This document shows positions 5,930-14,441 of a DNA stretch of 35,132 bases, one piece after another. Below the pieces are notes generated by a model, which was given only the letters and a program-made list of their open reading frames with translations, was not told the DNA's origin and did not search any database. The first letter of the stretch is position 1. Every line of letters starts with the position of its first letter. Position numbers and translations under genes: made by a program. The stretch is taken from positions 1 to 35,132 of the forward strand of contig CATYJU010000018.1 in assembly GCA_958407995.1 (NCBI GenBank), given 5' to 3'. Origin of the DNA: an uncultured Collinsella sp. GTDB taxonomy: Bacteria > Actinomycetota > Coriobacteriia > Coriobacteriales > Coriobacteriaceae.

Positions 5930-8395
5930 TTACTCCACCGGCTTGAAGATGGTGGCCTGGCCAAAGACGTTGCGGATGAGGGCTTTGGCCTCATCCTCGG
6001 TCTGCGGGATGCTCGGGGCTGCGCCCTGGTGGCCGAAGGGGCTGCCGGCACCAGGGTTGGACTCCCAGGGAGCTGCAGGAGCGTCCTCCTCTTTGGGGGC
6101 AGCTGCAGCGGGCTTGGGCGCGGACGCCGCACCCGGCACGTCGAACGGGGGCAAATCGTCCCCGCCGGCATCGGCAGCAAAGCCGCCGACCATGGCGTCG
6201 TCGTAGGGAACCTGCTCGGATTCCCACGGTGCAGCCTGTGCAGACGGCTGAGCCTTGGGAGCGGACGCGCGCTCGGGCGCACGGGGCGCGGGCTCGGTCG
6301 GGAGCTTGCCCGTGGCAGGAGCGCCGGCAGGGTTGTCGGAGCGCAGCCAGGGGGCCTTAGCCAGGTCGGATGACTTGGGCGCAGGCGCGGCAGCGGGCTT
6401 GGGTGCGGGGACCGGAGCAGCCGGTTTGGGCGCCGCGGGCTCAGGCGCCGACGGGGTCGGTACCATCACCGGCGTCGCTTGCTGCTGCGGCGCGCTGGCG
6501 CTCAAGGATACAGGGGCCGCCGAGGACACGGGTTGCGGGTCCGCAGATACCGCAGCCCGTGCAGATGGAGAATGCTCCTCATGTTGAGGAGCCGGCGTGC
6601 CACCTCCATCCAGGACGTAGTCGACGGTGCGACGACCGAATACCGCGCAGACCGTCGGCAGGACCACCGATTGCGTGTCGGCGCGACCGAGCATCTTGAT
6701 GGCAAAGGTCGAGCCCGCGGGGAACGAGACCGTGAGCTTGGAGCCGTCGTCGGCCGTGGCGCGGGCGTTGAGCAAAAGGCCTGCATAGGAAGCCTGACGA
6801 GCCTTGACGCGCTCGACGACCTCGGCCCATTTGCGCTGGAGCTCGCCGGCGTCCTCGACCGCGGGGGTCTCGGCAGCACCGGCAGTGGCAACCTGGGCGG
6901 CGTTGTTGGGCCTGGACACCGGCACGGTCGATGCAGCGGGCGCGGGAGCCGGAGCCTCAACGGGTTGAGGTGCAGGCGTTACAGGTTTGGGCGCGGGAGC
7001 CGGAGCCGCGGACTTGGGCGCAGACTGGGCAGCCGGAACAGCAGCGCCGCGGTCCCAAGGCATGCCGCCCTGATGCGCGGACGTAGCAGCGGGGGCGGCG
7101 GTCGCCGCAGGAGTAGCAGCTCGGGCACCCGAAATCAGCGTCGGCTGCTGGACAGCAGGTGCGGATGCTGCAGGCGCACTCGCTTGAGCAGCTGCCACGC
7201 TCGCCGGAACGGCGGCGTTGGCAACCATGGCCTCCAAGCGAGCCACGCGCTCAGCCAAAGCCTCAATCGTTAAATCGGCCTCGGGACGCGCCAGGCGGGT
7301 GCAGGCGATCTCGAGCACCAGGCGCACGTCGCTCGCACCCCTCATCTCCAAGGCGGCATCGTCGAGCACCGTCAGCACGCGAGCCAAACGATCGGCAGGA
7401 TGCTCGCCAAAGGCAGCGGCCTCGGCTGCAAGCGCCTCGGCCTGCTCGGCACCGCCCTCAAACAACTCGGCACGGGCACCGGCAACGCAAGCAACATACA
7501 CGTCGCGTACGTGCGCCACCAGGTCGCGCGTCAGTTCCAGCAGATCGTTACCTTCCTCGACCTGCGCGCGAATAAGCCCATAGAGCTCGGCGACATCGCG
7601 ATCGGCAATGGCGCGCGCAAACTCGCCCAGAATCTGGTCCGAAACTTCGCCCAAAAGCGAGCGGGCATCGTCCGCATGCACGGTGCCGTTGCCGAAGACG
7701 CTCAGCTGCTCCAGCGTGGAGAGCGCGTCGCGCATGCCGCCCTTGGCATGGCGCGCCACGATGGCAAGCGCCTCGTCGTCGTAGTCGAAGCCCTCCTGCT
7801 CGCACACGTATGCCAGGCGACGCTCGATATCCTCGTTACCGATGCGGTGGAAATCGAAGCGCTGGCAGCGCGAGAGGATGGTCTCCAGAATCTTTTGCGG
7901 GTCGGTAGTGCACAGCACAAAGATCACATGCGCCGGCGGCTCCTCGAGCGTCTTGAGCAGCGCGTTAAACGCCGCCGTCGTGAGCATGTGGACCTCGTCG
8001 ATGATATAGATCTTGTACTTGCCGCGCACCGGGGCAAAGTTAACGGAGTTGATGATCTCCTCGCGCACGTTGTCTACGCCGGTACGGCTTGCGGCATCGA
8101 GCTCGTAGACATCGGGGTGGTTGCCCTCGGCAATGAGCTCACACTCCTCGCAGGTGCCGTCGGGCATGCAGCCGCTTGCACCCTCGGCGCGCGCCGCCTC
8201 GGCATTGCGGCACAGCAGCGCCTTGGCCAAAATGCGCGCCATAGTGGTCTTGCCCGTGCCGCGCGGTCCGCAGAACAGGTAGGCGTGGGACAGGCGCCCC
8301 TCGGTGATGGCGTGCTCGAGCGTCGAGACGATATGCTGCTGGCCCACCACGGAGTCGAAGGTGAGCGGGCGATACTTTCGGTACAACGATTCCAT
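5930..8395 (-). CDS. dnaX: DNA polymerase III subunit gamma/tau
   Basis: DnaX is the ATPase of the replicative clamp loader, which opens and loads the beta clamp and couples polymerases to the helicase. The 821-residue product has an N-terminal AAA+ module with Walker A GPRGTGKT (residues 43-50), a four-cysteine zinc cluster (CRN, then CMPDGTCEEC), Walker B region IIDEVHML and the sensor segment LCTTDPQKI. Clamp-loader domains II and III reach about residue 370. The rest is a very long Ala/Pro-rich tail with a folded piece around KWAEVVERVKARQASYAGLLL, typical of tau in GC-rich actinobacteria. The start at 8395 has GGGGGAG upstream and MESLYRKYRP is the conserved N-terminus; the longer in-frame extension to 8614 overlaps the divergent gene and is rejected. 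I see no clear slippery site for a gamma product. Confidence 0.96.
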   Translation of the reverse strand: MESLYRKYRPLTFDSVVGQQHIVSTLEHAITEGRLSHAYLFCGPRGTGKTTMARILAKALLCRNAEAARAEGASGCMPDGTCEECELIAEGNHPDVYELDAASRTGVDNVREEIINSVNFAPVRGKYKIYIIDEVHMLTTAAFNALLKTLEEPPAHVIFVLCTTDPQKILETILSRCQRFDFHRIGNEDIERRLAYVCEQEGFDYDDEALAIVARHAKGGMRDALSTLEQLSVFGNGTVHADDARSLLGEVSDQILGEFARAIADRDVAELYGLIRAQVEEGNDLLELTRDLVAHVRDVYVACVAGARAELFEGGAEQAEALAAEAAAFGEHPADRLARVLTVLDDAALEMRGASDVRLVLEIACTRLARPEADLTIEALAERVARLEAMVANAAVPASVAAAQASAPAASAPAVQQPTLISGARAATPAATAAPAATSAHQGGMPWDRGAAVPAAQSAPKSAAPAPAPKPVTPAPQPVEAPAPAPAASTVPVSRPNNAAQVATAGAAETPAVEDAGELQRKWAEVVERVKARQASYAGLLLNARATADDGSKLTVSFPAGSTFAIKMLGRADTQSVVLPTVCAVFGRRTVDYVLDGGGTPAPQHEEHSPSARAAVSADPQPVSSAAPVSLSASAPQQQATPVMVPTPSAPEPAAPKPAAPVPAPKPAAAPAPKSSDLAKAPWLRSDNPAGAPATGKLPTEPAPRAPERASAPKAQPSAQAAPWESEQVPYDDAMVGGFAADAGGDDLPPFDVPGAASAPKPAAAAPKEEDAPAAPWESNPGAGSPFGHQGAAPSIPQTEDEAKALIRNVFGQATIFKPVE

Positions 8396-8510
8396 GGGTG
8401 CTCCCCCGGGTATACTGAGTCTTGTTGCCGCGGCGGCCATGCGGTCGCACGGCATACTGCATCCATAATAACCCGTACGGCGAGCCCGCCGCGATAGGAG
8501 TCCAAAGAGC

Positions 8511-9227
8511 ATGGCAGACGCAGAGAGCAACCTCGTTCCCTCCGAAGCAGCCGACCAGGTCGAGGTCGCGCTCGAGACGCAGGCAGCAGCCGATGACGGC
8601 ATCCTGTACCTCAACGAGTATCAGTACGAAAACGACCTCGTCACCGATTTCGCCCGCTTGGTTGCCTCGCCCAGGCGCCGCGGCTCCCTGTACGTCGCCG
8701 CCGCCATTGCCGCGCTGCTCGGTATTGGCATGCTGGTGGCCGGCGGCAGCTGGATCAAGTTCGGCGTCGTGCTGATCGTGTTCGGCGCCTTTTTGGCCTG
8801 GTGGAGCAAAAATCTGCACCATACGCTCGCGCGCGACTTTATCGAAGCCGTCGAGGCAGACGAGTCCATGGGCGGCCGTTACCGCCGCGTCGCCGCCAAC
8901 GAGGACGGCCTGATGGTCTGGGGCAAGAGCGGCAAGTCGCAGTTCTTCCCGTTTGAGAAGCTCGACCACGTACTCGACGGCGAGCGCATCTTTGTGGCCA
9001 TGTTCGCCGACCAGGGCGTGACGATCCCTAAGGACACCTTTGTTCGTGGTGATGCCGAGCAGTTTGGCTCCTTCCTCAAGGCGCGCATCAACAAAAAGCT
9101 GCGCATCGAGACCAAACGCAAGAAGATGAAGGCCGAGAAGGCCGCTGCCAAGGCCAAGCAGGAAAGCGAGCCCAAGAACGCAAAGGCCAAACAGCGCAAG
9201 CAGAAGAAGAACAAGAAGAAGCACTAA
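8511..9227 (+). CDS. YcxB-like membrane protein with lysine-rich tail
   Basis: This 238-residue protein has two adjacent transmembrane helices (about residues 60-100, GSLYVAAAIAALLGIG and FGVVLIVFGAFLAWW) separated by a very short loop. A cytoplasmic beta-rich domain follows (about 118-200), resembling the YcxB-like C-terminal fold: GRYRRVAANEDGLMV, then FPFEKLDHVL and FVAMFADQGVTIPKDTF. The last 40 residues are almost all Lys, Ala, Glu and Gln and would bind nucleic acid or acidic lipids. The function of this family is unknown. It is divergent from dnaX with a 115-bp shared upstream region and precedes the kinase cluster by 142 bp, apparently as a separate unit. Confidence 0.75.
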   Translation: MADAESNLVPSEAADQVEVALETQAAADDGILYLNEYQYENDLVTDFARLVASPRRRGSLYVAAAIAALLGIGMLVAGGSWIKFGVVLIVFGAFLAWWSKNLHHTLARDFIEAVEADESMGGRYRRVAANEDGLMVWGKSGKSQFFPFEKLDHVLDGERIFVAMFADQGVTIPKDTFVRGDAEQFGSFLKARINKKLRIETKRKKMKAEKAAAKAKQESEPKNAKAKQRKQKKNKKKH

Positions 9228-9261
9228 GGCCGAGCCAGACAGGCCACCTCGCCCCGCTACC

Positions 9262-9289
9262 TTCACCATGCGCCCGAGCGTGCTAAACT
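9262..9289 (+). promoter_or_regulatory. Candidate promoter of kinase/FHA/PP2C/RodA-PBP/PknB cluster
   Basis: TTCACC (9262-9267) and TAAACT (9284-9289) are 16 bp apart, 80 bp before the kinase start at 9370. It is a moderate match and the only one noticed upstream of the cluster. Confidence 0.35.
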
Positions 9290-9369
9290 AGCAGCATCTA
9301 TGCCACCGCGAACGGCTTGGCCCCGCGCCCGCCGCTCGCAAACGAACTTTAAACGCACGAGGGTTGGCC

Positions 9370-11223
9370 ATGCCGCTTTTCTCGCAACATACCGCCCGGT
9401 TCTCGCCGGACGTTCCCTTGGAGGGCACCAGCTCTCGCGAGCTGCTCAAGCGGTTCCAGCCGCTCGAGACGCTTGCGACCGGCGGTTTTGGCTCCATCGA
9501 GATTTGCCGCGACACGCACCTGCGCCGCCGCGTCGCCATTAAGCGCATCCCCCTTATCAACGGCGCCGGCATGCCCGCCAGCGACATCATGGATGTCCTG
9601 CGCGAGGCACACACCGCCGCCATGCTTCAACATCCCAATATCGTGCAGGTTATCGACTTTACGCACGACACCGCCTATGCCTACCTGGTCATGGAGTATG
9701 TCGACGGCATGTCCCTAGCCGAGTTTTTGCATCGCGTGGACGGCCATTCGCTCACCTTTGACGAGGCCGCGGCAATTGCCGACGCGCTGGGCCAGGCACT
9801 CACTTTCGCCCATAGCAACGGCGTGCTCCACCTGGACATTAAGCCCGCCAACGTGCTCATCGACCACTCGGGCAATGTAAAGCTCACCGACTTTGGCATG
9901 GCGCGGCTGTCGTCTGCCGGCGGCTTTGGCGGCTCGCGCGGCGGCACCATCGGCTACATGCCACCCGAGCAGCTCGACATCGAAACTGGCACGGTTGACG
10001 AGCGCGCCGATGTCTTTGCCCTCGCCTGTGTGATCTACGAGGGCCTGTGCGGCAGCGCTCCCTTTATGGCCGCCACGCCCGGCGACTCGCTCGGCCGTAT
10101 CATCGGCGGTGCCACCTATCCCAGCGAGCTCATCCCGCACTTTCCCCCGGGAGCCGAGGCTGCGCTCATGAGCGCCCTCTCCCCCATGCCGCAAGACCGC
10201 CCTAACAGCATCGAGGCATTTTGCGACCAGCTGCTCGCCGGCTTGGGCAGCGTACGCGAGGGCCGTCGCAGCCTAGAACAGATGGTGGGCGAGCTTTCGG
10301 ACGACGAGTGCGCGGCAGACGGCATCGAGCCATCGGCCTATGAGGACGACACCATCGAGGTCGACCCCGCACTCGGCTGGGCCGGCACGCGCTGGAGCCA
10401 CGCGCGCGATTACACGATGCGCGCCATCTCGGCGCTAACGTGTGGTGCCTTTAGCTTTCTGATCATGCAGACGGCTGGCGTCGCGGCGCTTCCCGGACTT
10501 ATTGCCGCAGCCATCGCGATCGGGGCGGCCGCCGGCCTGGCCCCGCAGATTGGCTCGGCTATCTCGGCCGTGGGCTTTTTGGTACTTATGGCCAACGCCA
10601 CCATGCAGGCGCAGGGCATCCTGTCGATGCTGCCCGTCGCGGTGCTCTTTGCCGCCGCCATGTCCGGTTGGTGGATCGCCTGGGGCCGCACCGAGGCCGC
10701 CGCGAGCGCCGCGCTCACCTGCGCCGTGGCACTTGGCTGTCTAACGGGCGACGTCCTCCTTGCCGCCGGGGTCGCCGCCGGCATCGCGGCCTTTTGGCTC
10801 GGCCCGGCAAGCGCCGCGGCCGCCACGGGGATGGGCGCGCTTTTTGGCCGCCTGGCTACGGTTGCGCTTTCCGCCGGAGGCGTGCTGGGGCTCGGCAATG
10901 TTGCCGCGGCGCTGGGAGACATGCTCTTCTGGGCTGCCGTCGTGCTCGTCGCGGCGACAGCCGCACTGACATCCCTGCTGCTCAACGCCCATGCCAAGCG
11001 TGCCGAGCAGGGCTCGAACCTAACTGCAATCGCTGCCATCGCCAGCTGCGGAATAGGCACCGCGGCGTCGCTCTGTCTTGCACACCATATGGAAATTGCC
11101 AGCCTTGCGGCCGCGGTCGTCGTCAAGGCGGCGGTTGCGGGAACCCTATCCTCTATAATCGTTGGGATATGCCTATATTTGCTCGGATACCAAAGAACCT
11201 ATACGGAGAGTGATCTTTCGTGA
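9370..11223 (+). CDS. Polytopic membrane Ser/Thr kinase, first gene of wall-growth cluster
   Basis: This 617-residue Hanks-type kinase has an N-terminal catalytic domain (about residues 30-300). Motifs are the glycine loop ATGGFGSIE, the catalytic lysine Lys58 in VAIKRI, the catalytic loop HLDIKPANV with Asp156, the DFGMA magnesium loop, and GTIGYMPPEQ in the activation segment. The catalytic loop reads HLD, not HRD, so the arginine that usually links activation-loop phosphorylation to activity is missing. About eight hydrophobic helices follow (about residues 355-610) with very short loops, so there is no PASTA-type sensor. ATG 9370 with GAGGG six bases upstream is preferred to the TTG at 9364. 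Its stop overlaps the FhaA-like start by 4 bp (GTGA). It likely phosphorylates FHA proteins or wall enzymes of the same operon (inference). Confidence 0.9.
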   Translation: MPLFSQHTARFSPDVPLEGTSSRELLKRFQPLETLATGGFGSIEICRDTHLRRRVAIKRIPLINGAGMPASDIMDVLREAHTAAMLQHPNIVQVIDFTHDTAYAYLVMEYVDGMSLAEFLHRVDGHSLTFDEAAAIADALGQALTFAHSNGVLHLDIKPANVLIDHSGNVKLTDFGMARLSSAGGFGGSRGGTIGYMPPEQLDIETGTVDERADVFALACVIYEGLCGSAPFMAATPGDSLGRIIGGATYPSELIPHFPPGAEAALMSALSPMPQDRPNSIEAFCDQLLAGLGSVREGRRSLEQMVGELSDDECAADGIEPSAYEDDTIEVDPALGWAGTRWSHARDYTMRAISALTCGAFSFLIMQTAGVAALPGLIAAAIAIGAAAGLAPQIGSAISAVGFLVLMANATMQAQGILSMLPVAVLFAAAMSGWWIAWGRTEAAASAALTCAVALGCLTGDVLLAAGVAAGIAAFWLGPASAAAATGMGALFGRLATVALSAGGVLGLGNVAAALGDMLFWAAVVLVAATAALTSLLLNAHAKRAEQGSNLTAIAAIASCGIGTAASLCLAHHMEIASLAAAVVVKAAVAGTLSSIIVGICLYLLGYQRTYTESDLS

Positions 11224-12206
11224 ACTTCCTGAACATCTTCGAGGACCACGTGGCCGGCATCTTCGGTGCCACCCGTGCCCCGTTCTCCTTTAAGAAGCTT
11301 GCCAAGCAGGCCGCTCGCGACATGGAGGATCAGACTCTGGTGATCAACGGCGTCAACACGGCGCCGGCACTCTATACCATCCTTATCGCCGCCGACGACG
11401 ATCCCATGCTCGCCCCGTTCTACCCCGAGCTTTCGCGCGAGGTCCGCGAGTTTGTGAAGGCGCAGGCCGAAAAGCGCCGCTATGTCTTTGTCGGCGAGCC
11501 CCTCGTGCGCTTTATGATCGATCCGCAGCTGCGCGCCGGCAAGTTCTCGGTCTTTGCCGAGAACGTCGATGCCCCCACGCTCGGCCGCCTGTACGAAGAA
11601 GAGCGCGCCTATCAAAACGGCCTGGGCCAGAACAACTCCGCGGCAAGCCGTGCCGCCAGCGCCCCGCGCGCCGGCCAGCAGCAGTTTGCTGCCCCGCAGC
11701 AGCAGCAGCCGACGCCTCGCGCCGCCGCTCCCGACCCGCTTGCCGTGGCAGACCCCTTCGCGCCTAGCATCCCCGACCCCGCCGCTCCCATCCCGGTGCC
11801 GCAGACCGTCTCGCGTGACGCGCTTGCCGGCATGGGCGGAGCCGCCGCGACCGGTGCCGCCGTGGGCCTAGGCGCCGCAGCCGGCATCGCCTCCAACATG
11901 GCGAGCACTCGCGCCCCGCAGCGTCCGCTCGCCCAGCTCGTCGACGTCGTGAGCGGCGAGAGCCATAGCATCACCTCCGCACAGGTGACCATCGGTCGCG
12001 AGCGCTCAGTTTCCGACATTGCCCTGCGCGACCCCAACGTGTCGCGCCGCCACGCCCAGCTCACCTTTACGGGCTCGGATTGGTCGATCGAGGATCTCAA
12101 TTCCACCAACGGCACGCTCGTCAACAACCGCCGCATTACGCGCTGCCCGCTGCGCAACGGCGATCTGCTGACGTTTGGCCTGAGTACCTTTGAATTTAGG
12201 GGATAG
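11220..12206 (+). CDS. FhaA-like protein (DUF3662 and FHA)
   Basis: The 328-residue product has the N-terminal DUF3662 domain (about residues 1-130, MNFLNIFEDHVAGIFG onward), a Gln/Pro/Ala-rich linker and a C-terminal FHA domain (about 245-328). FHA motifs are TIGRERSVSDI, SRRHAQL and DLNSTNGTLVNN. In mycobacteria FhaA is a PknB substrate and binds phosphorylated MviN/MurJ to regulate peptidoglycan precursor export. The same arrangement of FhaA, FhaB, phosphatase, RodA, PbpA and PknB genes supports the same role here. The start is GTG, overlapping the stop of the upstream kinase gene, which indicates coupled translation. Confidence 0.93.
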   Translation: MNFLNIFEDHVAGIFGATRAPFSFKKLAKQAARDMEDQTLVINGVNTAPALYTILIAADDDPMLAPFYPELSREVREFVKAQAEKRRYVFVGEPLVRFMIDPQLRAGKFSVFAENVDAPTLGRLYEEERAYQNGLGQNNSAASRAASAPRAGQQQFAAPQQQQPTPRAAAPDPLAVADPFAPSIPDPAAPIPVPQTVSRDALAGMGGAAATGAAVGLGAAAGIASNMASTRAPQRPLAQLVDVVSGESHSITSAQVTIGRERSVSDIALRDPNVSRRHAQLTFTGSDWSIEDLNSTNGTLVNNRRITRCPLRNGDLLTFGLSTFEFRG

Positions 12207-12212
12207 TCGCTT

Positions 12213-12629
12213 ATGAACATCGATATCGTCCTTTTTGCAGGCCGCATCGTCCTGGTCGCCCTGCTCTATATCTTTCTGTTCGCCGTCATGAAGACCGGCG
12301 TGGGACTTGTGCGTGGACAGCGCCGCGACTCGGCTATCTGGACGATCGATGTGGACAAGGGTCCGCGCGGTATCCGCGGCATCCACGTAGACATGCTCGG
12401 CCCCGTCATCGTCGGTCGCTCGCCATCTTCGGACATCTGCATCAACGAACCGTTCGTCTCGGCCTCGCACGCGCGCTTTTCGCTGCAGGGCCCGGCGCTC
12501 ATCATCGAGGACCTCAACTCACTTAACGGCACGCTCGTCAACGGCCGCCAACTCGTGGAGCCCGCGACGCTGCGTGAGGGCGACGAAGTCCAGATTGGCG
12601 ACGTGGTCATGAAGGTGAACCGTCGATGA
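12213..12629 (+). CDS. FhaB-like membrane-anchored FHA protein
   Basis: This 138-residue protein has one N-terminal transmembrane helix (about residues 5-28) and a C-terminal FHA domain (about 55-138) with VGRSPSSDICI, SASHARFSL and DLNSLNGTLVN. It corresponds to actinobacterial FhaB/FipA (Rv0019c type), which connects Ser/Thr phosphorylation to the division machinery. It begins 6 bp after the fhaA-like gene and its stop overlaps the PP2C start by 4 bp (ATGA). Confidence 0.92.
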   Translation: MNIDIVLFAGRIVLVALLYIFLFAVMKTGVGLVRGQRRDSAIWTIDVDKGPRGIRGIHVDMLGPVIVGRSPSSDICINEPFVSASHARFSLQGPALIIEDLNSLNGTLVNGRQLVEPATLREGDEVQIGDVVMKVNRR

Positions 12630-14425
12630 TCGACGAGGAGAACAAGTCCGCAACTATGACCGAGGCACCGGCCGCCGCCACAGCTGCGCCGGCCCACGCT
12701 GCTCCGGCGGGCTCCGCACCCGTGGAGCCCGAGGACACCGTGTTCTCCCTGCCTCTTTCGCATGTAACGCATGATATTTCGGATCTCGCCGATAACGAGG
12801 ACGAAGAGGATGCCGTAGCGGCGCCCATCGGCGCACATGCTGCGGAACAGCCCACAGCGCCCGAAGCAACCCCGGCGCCGGCTCACTTTGCAGAGCCCGT
12901 CGCCGCGGCAATCAACGAGAGCGCTGCGGTGTTTGCGGCACCCGAGCCCGCCGCGCCGGCGTTTCCCATGGCCCCGGCGTCCGAGGTTGCGCCCGCGTCT
13001 ACGCCGGCGCCCGAGCCTATAGACGTCAGCCCGCAAGACGACGAGTCGACCGCCCGCGTGTCCGAGGAGCCCGACTCCCCGGACACCGGTGATTCCGAAT
13101 CAAACCCCGTGACCGACACCGTCTCTCCCGGTGACACCGCCGAAATCGACGTTGCCGCCGTTGAGGCCAAGCTCAAAGACCCCGGCTCGACCATGAGCTT
13201 TGAGCCCCTGACCGAGGAGCGCATCGAGACCGACTCGACCTATGATGCCGGCACCACCACGCAACTTATGTGGGGCGCCCGCTCCGACGTTGGCTGCGTA
13301 CGCCCGCACAATGAGGATTCCTACCTGGTGCAGTCGCCGCTCTTTTGCGTATGCGACGGCATGGGTGGTCACGCTGCCGGCGAGGTAGCCTCTTCTATCG
13401 CTGTCGAGACTATTGCCAAGACGGCCCCACAGTCCGCCGACGCAGCACGCCTGGCCGCAGCCGTCGAGGCAGCCAACGCCGCCGTAATCGAGGCGGCCCT
13501 GAACGGCCTGGGCAAGCCCGGCATGGGCTGCACAGCCACCTGCGCCTACATCGAAAACGACACGCTCGCCATCGCCCACGTGGGCGACTCTCGCGCCTAT
13601 CTGCTCCACGAGGGCACGCTCATCCGCGTGACCCGCGACCACTCCTACGTGGAGGAGCTCGTGGACGCCGGCGAGATCACGGCAGACGAGGCTCGCGTCC
13701 ACCCCAACCGTTCGGTCATCACCCGCGCACTGGGCTCGGACCCCGCCATGTATGCCGACCACTTCACTCTGCATATCGAGGAAGGCGACCGTCTGATCCT
13801 GTGCTCCGACGGCCTCTCGAGCATGATTCCCGATAGCGATATCGAGAACATCGCCACGCAGTCCTCAACCGCGCAAATCTGCGTCGACAACCTAGTGGAC
13901 GCGGCGCTTGCCGCCGGCGGCCACGACAACGTGACCGTAGTAGTCGTTGACCTGGTTGACGATGGCGTTATGCGCGAGGCGCAACGCGTGCGTCGCCGCA
14001 ACATTACTATCGCCGCCATCCTGGCCCTCGTCTTTGTGCTGGCAGCTGGCATCTGGGCCTACACGGGTGTCACCGGCTCATACTACCTGGGTACCTACCA
14101 GGGCAATGTCGCCGTCTGGCGCGGCCTGCCCGGCAAGCCGCTCGGACTCAAGCTCCACTGGCTCGAGAGCGAAACCAGCATTAAGCTGTCCGACCTGCCC
14201 GAAGACACGCAAAACCGCCTCAAGGCGGGCATTCCGCAAACAAGTGTCGACGATGCGCAGGACACGATATCCAAGTACCGCCACCAGATCGACGAGGAGC
14301 AGACCCGCCAGGTGATCGACGCGCAAACGATTCGCGACAACACCAATCAGGGATCGACCTCCGAATCAGATTCCGAGAAAACCGCCGAACAGTCAGCCGA
14401 GGCCGAAGCCTCCGATAAGAATTAG
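12626..14425 (+). CDS. PP2C-type Ser/Thr phosphatase, PstP-like
   Basis: The 599-residue protein is a metal-dependent phosphatase that would reverse the kinases in this cluster. The catalytic domain lies at about residues 215-445, with metal-binding and conserved motifs RPHNEDSYL, CDGMGGHAAGE, HVGDSRAYLL, ILCSDGLSSM and GGHDNVTVV all present. A transmembrane helix (about 459-482) is followed by a 115-residue extracytoplasmic tail ending in a Ser/Glu/Ala-rich stretch. Unusually for PstP, the catalytic domain is preceded by about 210 residues of low-complexity Ala/Pro/Glu sequence. The gene starts within the stop of the FhaB-like gene and is followed 16 bp later by the RodA-PBP fusion. Confidence 0.94.
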   Translation: MIDEENKSATMTEAPAAATAAPAHAAPAGSAPVEPEDTVFSLPLSHVTHDISDLADNEDEEDAVAAPIGAHAAEQPTAPEATPAPAHFAEPVAAAINESAAVFAAPEPAAPAFPMAPASEVAPASTPAPEPIDVSPQDDESTARVSEEPDSPDTGDSESNPVTDTVSPGDTAEIDVAAVEAKLKDPGSTMSFEPLTEERIETDSTYDAGTTTQLMWGARSDVGCVRPHNEDSYLVQSPLFCVCDGMGGHAAGEVASSIAVETIAKTAPQSADAARLAAAVEAANAAVIEAALNGLGKPGMGCTATCAYIENDTLAIAHVGDSRAYLLHEGTLIRVTRDHSYVEELVDAGEITADEARVHPNRSVITRALGSDPAMYADHFTLHIEEGDRLILCSDGLSSMIPDSDIENIATQSSTAQICVDNLVDAALAAGGHDNVTVVVVDLVDDGVMREAQRVRRRNITIAAILALVFVLAAGIWAYTGVTGSYYLGTYQGNVAVWRGLPGKPLGLKLHWLESETSIKLSDLPEDTQNRLKAGIPQTSVDDAQDTISKYRHQIDEEQTRQVIDAQTIRDNTNQGSTSESDSEKTAEQSAEAEASDKN

Positions 14426-14441
14426 AAAGGGAGTGCCGCTT

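Noticed and set aside
8396..8614. N-terminal extension of dnaX
   Set aside because: It would overlap the divergent YcxB-like gene; the conserved DnaX N-terminus and a good ribosome binding site support 8395.
9364..9369. TTG start for the cluster kinase
   Set aside because: It directly abuts the GAGGG site; the ATG at 9370 has proper spacing.
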